This document shows positions 26,717 through 34,788 of a stretch of 64,000 bases of DNA, piece after piece. This stretch comes from Deltaproteobacteria bacterium (lineage in GTDB: Bacteria; Myxococcota_A; Polyangia; Polyangiales; Ga0077539): assembly GCA_016704445.1 (NCBI GenBank), contig JADJAE010000009.1:62001-126000 (forward strand), in the 5' to 3' direction. Made by a program: the position numbers and the translations under genes. How positions within the stretch are numbered: position 1 is the first letter of the stretch; every line of letters starts with the position of its first letter. The notes beneath the pieces were generated by a model. That model did not search any database, was not told where the DNA came from, and saw nothing but the letters and a program-made list of their open reading frames with translations.

Positions 26717-27853
26717 CTACGCGAGGCCGGGCAGCGAGGCGACGAGCGCGTCGAGCAGCGACGACTGCTGCGCGCGGGTGGGCATGCCCGCGGTGGTCAC
26801 GAGGTCGTCGCCCACTTCGGCAGAGGCCTCGCGGCGCAGGTCTTCGACGGCCCTGCGCATCGCGTCGGAGAGGGCTGCGCGGGTGTCGGCGTCGAGGCCC
26901 TCGCAGGCCCACTGGTGAAGGGCCCAGGAGAGCGCGGCGTGGCGGGTCTCGTCCTCGGCGATGACCTCCATCGCGGCGGTGACCTTCGGGTCGCAGGCGT
27001 GCGCGGCCTGCCAGGTGGCGACGAGCGCCCCGTAGGTCTCGCGGACGCAGCCCTCGACGGCGTTGTCGAGCGCGACGGCGTCGAGCGGGCGCGCTGGCGC
27101 GAGGGCGTGGGCCGTGAGGGTGGGCTCGCTTCCGAAGGAGCGGGCGAGGTCGACGGTGAGCTCGGTGTGGCGCCGCTCGTCGGCGACGGCGGCTCGGGCG
27201 CGCTCGATGAGCTCGGCGGGGCCGTGGTGAAAGGTGAGCTCGTCGACCATGCGATCGAAGGCGGAGACGGACGCGGACTCGAGCGCGGCGAGGCGGGCGA
27301 ACCAGCCGCCGAGGTCCTCGCGCGCGGAGCCGGGGCGGTCGGAGAAGCCCTCGGGGCGGCGGCCGCCGGGGCAGGGGATCTGGCAGTGGAGGGTTCGGGT
27401 GCCGGCTGATGGCTGGGCGAGGTAGCAGTAGGTCTCGCCGACGGAGGGGTCGCTGACGGTGCAGAAGGGGCGACAGATGGAGGGGTCGCTGAAGGTGCCC
27501 GAGTCGACCTGCAAGGCCGGGGGGAGGCCGCAGGGGAAGACGACGGTCTCGCCTGCGCAGAAAGTCCCGGGGTTCTGGAAGGTGCGGATGGGGTCGCAGG
27601 GTCCACGGTCGGTCACGACCGGGACATCACGGATCAAGGGGACATCGACCGCAGGGGGGACATCGACCGCAGGGGGGACATCGACCGCGATGGAGACATC
27701 GACCGCGATGGGGACATCGACCGCGATGGGGACATCGACCGCGGCGTCGCCCGAGGCGACGGACACCGAGGCGCCACAGCCCGAGGTCGCTGCGACCACC
27801 CACACCATCCGTCGAAACAATCGCCGTAGGGCGAGCTCGTCCTGCCTTCGCAT
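26717..27853 (-). CDS. Lipoprotein with ferritin-like domain
   Basis: 378 residues, or fewer if the start is the later ATG (MVWVVAATSGC). Lipobox TSGC, then six VDVP repeats (27641-27748), then a Cys-rich stretch (CDPIRTFQNPGTFCAGETVVFPC). The C-terminal 200 residues are a four-helix ferritin-like domain with LAALESASVSAFDRMVDEL, AAVADERRHTELTVDLA, AVEGCVRETYGALVATW and VIAEDETRHAALSWALHQW; the E..., ERRH and DETRH motifs supply the di-metal ligands. Many myxobacteria carry such exported ferritin-like proteins; the reaction is unknown. It lies in the TonB-receptor operon region. Confidence 0.8.
   Translation of the reverse strand: MRRQDELALRRLFRRMVWVVAATSGCGASVSVASGDAAVDVPIAVDVPIAVDVSIAVDVPPAVDVPPAVDVPLIRDVPVVTDRGPCDPIRTFQNPGTFCAGETVVFPCGLPPALQVDSGTFSDPSICRPFCTVSDPSVGETYCYLAQPSAGTRTLHCQIPCPGGRRPEGFSDRPGSAREDLGGWFARLAALESASVSAFDRMVDELTFHHGPAELIERARAAVADERRHTELTVDLARSFGSEPTLTAHALAPARPLDAVALDNAVEGCVRETYGALVATWQAAHACDPKVTAAMEVIAEDETRHAALSWALHQWACEGLDADTRAALSDAMRRAVEDLRREASAEVGDDLVTTAGMPTRAQQSSLLDALVASLPGLA
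27641..27748 (-). repeat. Six 18-bp tandem repeats encoding VDVP
   Basis: Six units of GACATCGACCGC plus six variable bases run without interruption inside the ferritin-like lipoprotein spacer. Each encodes VDVPPA, VDVPIA or a close variant. Copy number is likely to vary between strains. Confidence 0.9.
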
Positions 27854-27975
27854 GACAGAGCCCTCAGCACGTCACGGGCCACGACCCTCGGGTGGGCTGA
27901 TGCCGCTGGGATTCCAGGGCTTCGCGTGATCAATGACTGTGCCGAACTGTGCAGGGCTGTATCGGTCGGGCACGA

Positions 27976-28031
27976 CCCCCCGCCCCGGGGGCCCCCCCCC
28001 CCGCCGCCCGCCCGCCCCCCCCGGGGGGGGC
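27976..28031. other. Extreme GC tract with perfect C8G8 palindrome
   Basis: Almost only C and G for 55 bases, with runs of C11 (27992-28002) and a perfect C8G8 palindrome (28015-28030). It lies in the 205-base gap between a lipoprotein gene (stop 28059, minus) and the ferritin-like lipoprotein gene (start 27853). It could be a strong terminator-like hairpin or an assembly artefact; the nearby frameshift makes the latter plausible. Confidence 0.7.
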
Positions 28032-28058
28032 GCGGAGGGCACGCCCACCCGCCCGGCG

Positions 28059-29286
28059 TCAGTAGGTGATCGCGCCCGAGGGTCGCACGAAGCAGAGCCC
28101 GTCGGCGTTGAGGTGGCCGTAGGAGCGCGCCGAGAAGGTCACGAAGTCCCGCAGGTCGCGGACTCCGGAGGTGCCTCCGAGGTCGAAGCTCAGGGCGCTG
28201 GCGCTGCGCGGCGTGTAGCCCATCGTCTGCGCCCCCCGGTCGGGGACCGGGCCGCATCATCCGGTCGAGGAGGTTGGTCGGCGCCACGCCCTGGAGGTCG
28301 TCGAGGGTCACCTCGCTCACGCCCGCGGTGGTGCGGGCCCGTGAGGCGTACTGGTCGAAGTGTAGCGGCGGGTCCTCGACCCCGAGGGCGCCCCAGAAGA
28401 GGTGGTCCATGTGGAAGGTGACCTGGGCGCGCGCGGCGGTGCTGGCCGAGGGCTGCACGCCGGGCGACTCGTCGCCGCCGTTCTCGGGGTTGTAGCAGTT
28501 GATGTACTGCGCGGGCGCGGCCCAACCGAGGCGGAAGGTCACCGCGGTGGGGTAGTCCGCGAAGGCCGGAGCGAGCCCCGTGGCGGCGCCCCGATAGGTC
28601 GCGGTGCCCTCGATGTACTGGCTCCACCCTCGGCGGATCATCTGCTCATAGAGGGCGACACCGGCGGCGTCGAGGTTGACGTTGGTGGCGCCCGGCGTCG
28701 CGGCCACGCCGTCGTAGCTGAAGGCGTAGCGCACCGTCGCGTCGAGGCTCCCTCCCGCGGAGGGAGCGCGGATCACCGCCAGGGGGATGGCCGTCTCGGG
28801 CGCTCCGCCCGCGCCGGTGAGCGGCCCAGGCTTCTGCACGTCGACCGCGAAGGAGCCCGGCACCGACGCGACGGCGGCACCGACGGAGGACTGGTCGGAG
28901 GTCGAGGCGCCGGGGCGGTTGATGCGGATGTTGCCGAGGGTCACGAGGATGCGGGAGAAGCGCAGCTCCCAGCCGTCGACGAAGACGATCGCTCCGGCCT
29001 CGGGCATCGAGGCGTAGTCGAAGCCGAGCTGCCCGAGGTCCTCGCTGGAGACGCTCACCTGGATGGTGCGCGGGTCGCGCGTCGAGGCGGTGAAGGCAGG
29101 CGCCACGGGCGTCGAGAAGGAGGGCGGCAGCACCGCGGCGTCCCCAGAGGGGATCACCACATCGGCGCCCGCGTCGGTCACGGAGGCGTCGGAGGGGGCG
29201 GGAGCGTCGCCGCAGCCCGAGAGAAGAAAGGCGAGGACCAGGCTAACGGACGAGAGACGAGCGTGTGCACACACGGGTTCCTTCAT
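28059..29286 (-). CDS. Lipoprotein B of the TonB operon, with one apparent frameshift
   Basis: Signal peptide and lipobox LLSGC near residue 25, then an acidic spacer. A motif GWELRFSRILVTLGNIRINRP is shared with the next lipoprotein upstream (GWTITLSEARVALGPLYLN), so the two are related. The middle has QYINCYNPENGGDESPG and FHMDHLFWGALGVEDPPLHFDQY, with His and Asp that could bind metal. At about 28230-28245 (a C6 run) the frame must shift; the other frame continues QTMGYTPRSASALSFDLGG to CFVRPSGAITY and a stop at 28059. Without the shift the protein runs into antisense sequence. Probably periplasm-facing, in TonB-linked uptake; inferred. Confidence 0.65.
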
Positions 29287-29331
29287 GGGAGACCGTTCCT
29301 TTCGGGAGGCGTTGGGCTGTGATCGACGCGC

Positions 29332-30129
29332 TCAGCGCGTCGGCGAGAAGCTCATCGAGAAGGACGAGCGCGAGCGGACCCTGTTGAGGAAGGCCCTCCC
29401 GACGTTGTCCTGCGAGGTGAAGCGGTAGCGGCCCTCGCGCGCGGCGCCGGTGGTGAGCTCGCGGAAGTCCGCTCCGTCGAACCACCCGCGAGGATCGACC
29501 CGCACCCTCAGCGCCCCGCCCTCGGAGGGCGTCACCCTGGCCGGGATGCCTCGCACCTTGCGGGCCTCGTCGATCGATCCCCCGGCGCTCACCAGCGACT
29601 GATCGATCACCAGCGAGCCCTCGAAGGGGACCTCCAGCTCGTCGCGCCGGGCCGTGCCCGTCACTCTCACCGCGGCGCCGCCGAGCGCTCCGTCGCGGTT
29701 GAAGAGCCAGACCTCCGCGGTGAGGGCGGGGACATCGATCCCGTCGCCTCCGCCGGGCACCGCGGCGAGCGCCGGGGCGAGCGCGTCGACCTCCACCTGC
29801 GTGGTGACCTGCGCCACGATGCGACCCGAACCCAGGTGCGCCTCGCCGTCGGCGTAGGCGCTGGGGAGCAGCAGGTCTCCGATGCGCTGGAGGGGCGAGC
29901 GCCGGTCGCCCTCGAGCGGGGCGATGGTGTTGAGGTAGAGCGGCCCGAGGGCGACGCGGGCCTCGCTGAGGGTGATCGTCCAGCCCTGGTCGTTGGTGAA
30001 GGTGAGCGGCTGCGCGGCGTCGCGCTCGATGCCGGCGGCCTCGACGGCGAAGGCCACGCGCTGCGATCCGGTGGTGTCGCCGCAGCCGGAGGAGAGCGCG
30101 AGCAGCAGGGGGAGGGCGAGTCGCTTCAT
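29332..30129 (-). CDS. Lipoprotein A coupled to the TonB receptor
   Basis: 265 residues. ATG overlaps the receptor stop (ATGA, 30126-30129), so translation is coupled. Lipobox LSSGC (Cys16). The GWTITLSEARVALGPLYLN segment is shared with the next gene and is the likely family core; later strands include AEVWLFNRDGALGGAAVRVTGTARR and a C-terminal RFTSQDNVGRAFLNRVRS. No known domain is recognised. Being coupled to a TonB receptor suggests a surface substrate-binding accessory, as SusD-like or HmuY-like lipoproteins are, though the sequence is not from those families. Confidence 0.7.
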   Translation of the reverse strand: MKRLALPLLLALSSGCGDTTGSQRVAFAVEAAGIERDAAQPLTFTNDQGWTITLSEARVALGPLYLNTIAPLEGDRRSPLQRIGDLLLPSAYADGEAHLGSGRIVAQVTTQVEVDALAPALAAVPGGGDGIDVPALTAEVWLFNRDGALGGAAVRVTGTARRDELEVPFEGSLVIDQSLVSAGGSIDEARKVRGIPARVTPSEGGALRVRVDPRGWFDGADFRELTTGAAREGRYRFTSQDNVGRAFLNRVRSRSSFSMSFSPTR

Positions 30130-32366
30130 CGGGCCGTCTCCGTGGGCGCGCCGTGCCTCGCGGCGGTGGCGCCGAGGTGGAGGGTGAAGACCACGAACAG
30201 TTGCCTCGGCGGCCCGGCGGTGAAGTGCCGCGCTGGGACGAGCGTGGGGAAGTCGCGGCTGCGGAAGTCGCTGGTGAAGTTGTACTGACCCCAGGCGTAC
30301 TGCGCGTCGAAGAGGTTCTGCGCGATGAACCCGAGCTCGTAGTAAGCCCAGCGCGCGCCGACCTGGGCGTCGACGGTGAAGATCGACTCGCCGCGCTCGG
30401 AGAAGGGCAGCGGACGGGGCGCGACCCAGGTGGCGCCGACGCCCGCGGAGGCCGTGATGGCGCGGCCCCGGATGCGCCAGGGGAGCGAGCGGTGCACCGC
30501 CCCGTCGAAGCGCGCGACCCACTCGGGGACGTAGGGCACGAGCTTGCCGTCGTCGTCGAAGGTGGCTCTCGCGTAGGTGAGGTGGGCGGAGAGGTCGAGC
30601 CAGGCGTTGGTGGCGCGCGCGGCGACGAGGGCGCCCTGACGGGTGGTGCCGGAGGCGAGGGTGTTGCGCCCCTCGGTCTCGTTGAAGATGAGGTCCTGCC
30701 CGACGTGGGTGCGGTAGTAGAGGCCGCGGGCGTTGAGGGCGAAGCCCGCGAGGTGACGGTCGAAGACCACGCCGCCCTCCAGCGCCGTGATGGGGCTGAA
30801 GGGGAGCTGCTGGTCGTTGCCGAGGTACACCGGGTCGGCCGATCGCGCGCCCAGCCCGGCGCTCATCGCCACGGTCACGCCCTTCCAGGGACCGAGGAAG
30901 AGGGCGCCCCTCGGCTGCCACGCGATGCCGCCGGAGGTGCGGCGCTGGCTCGGGCTGCGGTAGCCCGACCGGTCGACGGAGAGGCACTCGGCGTCGAGCG
31001 GAGCGCCTCGAACGGTCACCCCTCGCACCGCGCAGCGGTCGAGCACGTCGTACTGGAAGAGGTCGGCCCGGATGCCTCCGCGCAGCACCACCCAGCCCAG
31101 CGGACGAAGCTCGGCGTCGAGGTAGAGCGCGAGGTTGGAGACGCTGTTGTCGAGGCTGTAATCGGTGAGGTAGGGGACGTCGGTGGTGGCGCGCAGCCGC
31201 TGCTGGGTGCTGTCGACCGTGTTGTGCCGGGCGTAGGCGCCGAGCTCGAGCGACTGGGTGCGCGCGTGCCAGGTGGTGCGCAGCCGGGCCGAGGCGCGCA
31301 TCCCGACGTCGACGGTCGAGGCGGCCTGGTCGATGAGGTCGCCGCGCTGGGCGTGCAGCGACTGATAGGGCTGCTGCACGTCGAGGAGCGAGCCGGTGAA
31401 GTTCTCCCGCAGGCGGAAGCTGCGGAGCGACGCCCAGGCCTGCGCGCGGAGCACCGAGGCGGTGCGGGTGCTGTCGACCTCGGCGGACACGAGGTGGCGG
31501 GAGACCTCGCTCCCCTGGGTGGGGTCGTAGGTGTCGTAGAAGCCGACGCGACCGGCCAGGTGGTCGTCCTCGCGGATCACCCCGGCGGAGCGGTATCGGA
31601 TGCCGTAGGACATCGCGAGCACCCGCCAGGTGAGCGACCCGGAGCGCCCCTCGTACTGGGCGTTGGCGGTGGCGCGCTCGTAGCTGCGGTTCTGCCCGTA
31701 GCCGTCGCTGGTAGCGAGCTCGACGCCGCCGAAGGTGCCGGCGCTCTCGCCCTCCGGGCCCCAGAGGGCGACCGTGCGGTGGGTGTTGTACGAGCCGCCG
31801 CGGTACTGGATGTGCGCCCCTCGCGCCGGGAGGCGGAGGGAGTACTGCGCCGAGCCCGCCACGGCGAAGTCGCCCTGCCGGGGGTCGAAGGGGCCCTCCA
31901 GCACGTGGAGCGACTCGACCAGCTCGGGGATGAGGAAGTGCGTGTCGGCGTAGCCCTGGCCGTGCGGGTGCGCGGGCTCGTTGATGGGCACGCCGTTGAC
32001 GGAGAACTCCAGGTCTTGCCCGCTGCGGGCGTCGAAGCCTCGGAGGAAGACCTGGTCGGCGTGGCCCTCGCCCAGCCCGTTGGCCAGGAACATCCCCGGC
32101 GCCAGCCGGAGCAGGTCGCCGGCGCTCGACCGCGGCACCTGAGAGAGCTGGCCCACGGTGATGTTCACGTCGCCCGCCCCTCGCGGGGGCTGACCCCGCC
32201 CGCGGACGATCGCCTCGCCGGTGGCAGCCTCAGGCTCCGCGGGGGGCGTCGCCGGGGGAGGCGACTGAGCCTGCGCGGAGGCCGCGAAGAGGGACAGCGA
32301 TGCGCCAATGCCGCAGCAGAACCGCAGTGCTACGCGTCGATGCGGGGTGCTGCGCGAAGGCTCCAT
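30126..32366 (-). CDS. TonB-dependent outer membrane receptor
   Basis: 746 residues with signal peptide ending ASAQAQ. The plug domain has ITVGQLSQVPRSSAGDLLRLAPGMF, VFLRGFDARSGQDLEFSVNGVPIN and the HVLEGPFDPRQGDFAVAGSAQY region typical of plugs; a 22-stranded barrel follows with a C-terminal strand RQLFVVFTLHLG. The receptors carry scarce metal complexes or other solutes across the outer membrane with energy from TonB-ExbBD. The ligand cannot be named, but His/Asp-rich neighbours, the Fur-type operator-like site and the MbnP/MbnH operon nearby point to a metal. Start at 32366 is nearly leaderless relative to the predicted promoter. Confidence 0.9.
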   Translation of the reverse strand: MEPSRSTPHRRVALRFCCGIGASLSLFAASAQAQSPPPATPPAEPEAATGEAIVRGRGQPPRGAGDVNITVGQLSQVPRSSAGDLLRLAPGMFLANGLGEGHADQVFLRGFDARSGQDLEFSVNGVPINEPAHPHGQGYADTHFLIPELVESLHVLEGPFDPRQGDFAVAGSAQYSLRLPARGAHIQYRGGSYNTHRTVALWGPEGESAGTFGGVELATSDGYGQNRSYERATANAQYEGRSGSLTWRVLAMSYGIRYRSAGVIREDDHLAGRVGFYDTYDPTQGSEVSRHLVSAEVDSTRTASVLRAQAWASLRSFRLRENFTGSLLDVQQPYQSLHAQRGDLIDQAASTVDVGMRASARLRTTWHARTQSLELGAYARHNTVDSTQQRLRATTDVPYLTDYSLDNSVSNLALYLDAELRPLGWVVLRGGIRADLFQYDVLDRCAVRGVTVRGAPLDAECLSVDRSGYRSPSQRRTSGGIAWQPRGALFLGPWKGVTVAMSAGLGARSADPVYLGNDQQLPFSPITALEGGVVFDRHLAGFALNARGLYYRTHVGQDLIFNETEGRNTLASGTTRQGALVAARATNAWLDLSAHLTYARATFDDDGKLVPYVPEWVARFDGAVHRSLPWRIRGRAITASAGVGATWVAPRPLPFSERGESIFTVDAQVGARWAYYELGFIAQNLFDAQYAWGQYNFTSDFRSRDFPTLVPARHFTAGPPRQLFVVFTLHLGATAARHGAPTETAR

Positions 32367-32374
32367 CGACCCGG

Positions 32375-32404
32375 CATATACCGTTGATGCAACAGCATTG
32401 CAAT
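32375..32404 (-). promoter_or_regulatory. Promoter with overlapping inverted repeat before the TonB receptor
   Basis: On the minus strand TTGCAA (32403-32398), 17 bases and TATATG (32380-32375) form a good sigma-70 promoter. The -35 is inside an inverted repeat TGCAA-N5-TTGCA (32388-32402), and ATTGC-N7-TTGCA (32404-32388) matches the arrangement before the Fur-type gene. Repressor control by metal is likely; the regulator is inferred. Confidence 0.55.
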
Positions 32405-32436
32405 AGAATGTGGCCTGCGATTGGGGCCCCGGCGCC

Positions 32437-33702
32437 TCAGGCGATGGGCGGCGGGGGAAAGGTCAGGGTGGCGGTGGTTCCGACCCCGTCGGAGCGGTGG
32501 GAGATGGCGCCTCCGTGGAGCGCCGCGGCGCCCTGGGCCAGGTACACGCCGAGGCCCATCCCCTGGCCGGGTTCGCGCGTCGAGAAGAAGGGCTCCCCGA
32601 CGTGGGCGAGGTCGGCGGCGGGAATCCCGACGCCCCGGTCGATCACCTGGAGCGAGAGCGATCCATCGGGCTCGGCGGAGAGCGACACGACGATGGGCTC
32701 GCGGCTCCCGGCGGCGAGGGTGGCCTGCCTCGCGTTGTCGAGCAGCGTCACCACGGCCTGGCGCATCGCCTCCGGGTCGATCGCCCGCTCGACGCCGCGC
32801 GCCTCCAGCGAGAGCGACACCGGGAAGCCCCTCGCGCCGCTCGACCAGTGCTCCACGACCTCTTCCAGCCATCCGGCGAGCTCGACGGTCTCCCTCTCGA
32901 CCTCCCCGCTCTCGCTCGGCCTGCGCATCCTCCCGAGGATCGCCTTGCACCGCCGCACCTCCTCGCGGATGCGGTCGGCCTGCGCCTGCGTCTCGGGCTG
33001 CCCTTCGAGCATCTCCGACAGCTCCGCGGCGAGGATGGCCACGGTGCCGAGGGGGGTGTTGAGCTCGTGCGCCGCGCCCGCCGCGACGGTGCCGAGGGCG
33101 CTCTGGCGGATGGCCCGCTCGCGGTCGAGGCGCGCCGCGGCGAGCTCGGACTCGCGCCGGCGGAGCGACCCGGACACCCGGTCGACGAAGTACCAGAGCG
33201 CCCACGCGGTGAGGGCGAAGGCCAGCCACATCCCGCGCACGTGGAGCTGGAACATCCCCGCCGAGTGCCAGATGTGGATGGCCTCCGGGCGGGCGAGGAG
33301 CAGCCCCCCGAAGGCCGCCACCGCGCCCACGGTCACCGAGAGGCTCCAGCGCCGGGGGATCATGATCCCCGCGATGGCCACCTGGAGCAGGTAGAGCGTG
33401 GTGAAGGGGTTCATCGCGCCGCCGGTGAAGATCAGCAGCGCGGTGAGGCCCACGATGTCGAGCAGGAGGTTGGCGGCGATGACCCAGTCGGGCAGCGCCC
33501 TGGTGCGACGCAGCCGCAGCGAGAACACCACGTTGACGACCACCAGCGCCCCGACGATGCCCACCAGCGGCACCATCGGGAAGGGCGCGTGGAGCAGGTA
33601 GCGGGTGCCCGCGATGGAGCCCACCTGCGCGGCGATGGCGGCCCAGCGGAGGTGCACCAGCCAGCGCGCGTCGAAGGTGGCGGAGAGGGTGTTCTTGGGC
33701 AC
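32437..33702 (-). CDS. RegB/PrrB-type redox-sensing histidine kinase
   Basis: 421 residues from GTG 33702. Six transmembrane segments in residues 15-175, with GGAMNPF at 94-100, the GGxxNPF quinone-sensing motif of RegB. The dimerisation domain has AHELNTPLGTVAILAAELSEM with His212 as phosphate site, and EEVRRCKAILGRM with Cys252 at the place of RegB's redox-active Cys. The ATPase domain shows LLDNARQA (N box), DRGVGIP (G1) and GMGLGVYLA (G2). RegB senses quinone redox state and phosphorylates RegA. It follows the regulator gene in the same operon. Confidence 0.88.
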   Translation of the reverse strand: MPKNTLSATFDARWLVHLRWAAIAAQVGSIAGTRYLLHAPFPMVPLVGIVGALVVVNVVFSLRLRRTRALPDWVIAANLLLDIVGLTALLIFTGGAMNPFTTLYLLQVAIAGIMIPRRWSLSVTVGAVAAFGGLLLARPEAIHIWHSAGMFQLHVRGMWLAFALTAWALWYFVDRVSGSLRRRESELAAARLDRERAIRQSALGTVAAGAAHELNTPLGTVAILAAELSEMLEGQPETQAQADRIREEVRRCKAILGRMRRPSESGEVERETVELAGWLEEVVEHWSSGARGFPVSLSLEARGVERAIDPEAMRQAVVTLLDNARQATLAAGSREPIVVSLSAEPDGSLSLQVIDRGVGIPAADLAHVGEPFFSTREPGQGMGLGVYLAQGAAALHGGAISHRSDGVGTTATLTFPPPPIA

Positions 33703-33706
33703 GGCG

Positions 33707-33826
33707 CTAGCGCTTCGGCGGGAGCTTCTGGAGCTTCCGCTGCAGCGAGCGACGGTGCATCCCGAGGCGCCGCGCGGCCTCGGAGATGTTGCCCTGGGTG
33801 TCGGCGAGCACCCGCTGCAGGTGTTT
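33707..33826 (-). pseudogene. Detached Fis-type DNA-binding helix of the RegA-like regulator
   Basis: Directly after the TGA that ends the receiver gene, the same frame reads KHLQRVLADTQGNISEAARRLGMHRRSLQRKLQKLPPKR and stops at TAG 33707-33709. This is the conserved RegA/PrrA/ActR helix-turn-helix, and the TGA occupies the place of the usual Trp before the EH or KH of this motif. There is no start codon to make it on its own. Confidence 0.8.
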
Positions 33827-34258
33827 TCATTGCGCCCGGTCGAGCGAGGGGACCATCACGTCGGCTGCTGCCGCTGCCGCGTCGTCCTCGGGCCCGTGGT
33901 CGTCGAAGGCCGCGTCGATCTCCGCGGGCTCCGCGGGCTTGGTCAGGTAGTTGAGGGCGCCGCGCTTCACCGCCTCGATCGCCGTGGGGATCGACCCGTA
34001 GCCGGTCAATACCACCACCTGTAATCCGGGCTGCAGCTTGAGCAGCTCGCGCAGCAGGTCGAGGCCCGACATGGTGGGCATGCGCAGGTCGATGACCGCG
34101 CGCTCGAGCGCGACGTGGGCGGCGATGGCGACGGCCTCCTCGCCGCAGGAGGCGAGGTGCACCGCCCAGCCGCGACGGGTGAACGCCGCCCCGAGCGCCG
34201 CGCGGAAGGGCAGGTCGTCGTCGCAGAGGAGCATCGAGCGGGGCGCGGTGGCTTCCAT
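33827..34258 (-). CDS. RegA/PrrA-type response regulator, receiver domain only
   Basis: 143 residues. The receiver has LLCDDD, phosphate-accepting Asp57 in VIDLRMPTMSG, VVVLTGYGSIPTAIEAVKRGALNYLTKPA (the RegA-family wording) with the conserved Lys. The protein ends LDRAQ at TGA 33827-33829, just where the family continues with Trp and the DNA-binding helix, so the encoded product lacks DNA binding unless the stop is misread. The truncated protein would compete for phosphate from RegB. It precedes the kinase gene and is divergent from the YtkA-MbnP-MbnH operon. Confidence 0.82.
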   Translation of the reverse strand: MEATAPRSMLLCDDDLPFRAALGAAFTRRGWAVHLASCGEEAVAIAAHVALERAVIDLRMPTMSGLDLLRELLKLQPGLQVVVLTGYGSIPTAIEAVKRGALNYLTKPAEPAEIDAAFDDHGPEDDAAAAAADVMVPSLDRAQ

Positions 34259-34312
34259 CTTGACCCTCCGACGGCTACCACGATCGAGCGCCCCGGGAGG
34301 AGCGCGGCGCAT

Positions 34313-34327
34313 GCGACATCATGCCGC
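34313..34327. promoter_or_regulatory. RegA/PrrA-type inverted repeat in a divergent promoter region
   Basis: GCGAC-ATCAT-GCCGC fits the inverted half-site pair GCGNC-N-GNCGC known for RegA/PrrA. It lies 53 bases before the YtkA-like gene and 55 bases before the regulator gene, also inside a wider repeat GCATG-N6-CATGC (34309-34324). Binding is inferred. Confidence 0.45.
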
Positions 34328-34379
34328 AGCGCGCGCAGTTGTGGAGGCGAGGGCAGGGTCCCATGTTCCGCCCCGTACG

Positions 34380-34784
34380 ATGAAGACCGCATGGACGAGA
34401 TGGCTGACGCTGCCGCTGATCGCTGCGCTCACGGGCTGCGGCGACCCCGGGGTGACGGTTGAGGACGACGCGCTCCCGTCGCTCTCCGAGCGGGGCACCT
34501 TCGCGCTCGACATCGACCATGACGACGGCGCCTTCCGTCGCGGCTCCAACAGCTTCGCGGTGCGCGCCACCGACGGGGCGGGCCACGCGGGCGCGGTGGT
34601 GGGCGTGTCGGCCCGGATGCCCGGCCACACTCACGACACGACGCCTCCGCGCATCGACTGCGCCGACGGGGTCTGCCGGGTGAGCGACCTGCTGCTGACG
34701 ATGCCCGGCCGCTGGGAGATCACGCTTCAACTGGTGGTCCCTGGCGAGCAGGACGAGGTGCTCCTGGCCCCGGTGCTGCGCTGA
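34380..34784 (+). CDS. YtkA/FixH-like lipoprotein
   Basis: 134 residues. Lipobox ALTGC (Cys20). The folded part has NSFAVRATDGAGHAGAVVGVSARMPGHTHDT and LLLTMPGRWEITLQL, the pattern of YtkA-like/FixH-like domains, where MPGHxH and MPGRW place conserved Met and His suited to copper. Such proteins accompany copper or cytochrome oxidase assembly in the periplasm. First gene of the operon with a barrel, MbnP, MbnH and a Cys-rich lipoprotein; 4 bases separate it from the next. Confidence 0.72.
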   Translation: MKTAWTRWLTLPLIAALTGCGDPGVTVEDDALPSLSERGTFALDIDHDDGAFRRGSNSFAVRATDGAGHAGAVVGVSARMPGHTHDTTPPRIDCADGVCRVSDLLLTMPGRWEITLQLVVPGEQDEVLLAPVLR

Positions 34785-34788
34785 CGCC

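Noticed and set aside
33827..33829. TGA in the RegA-like gene as a selenocysteine codon
   Set aside because: The position needs Trp, not Cys/Sec; no redox motif or SECIS-like hairpin is seen just after it, and TGA is a normal stop in most genes here.
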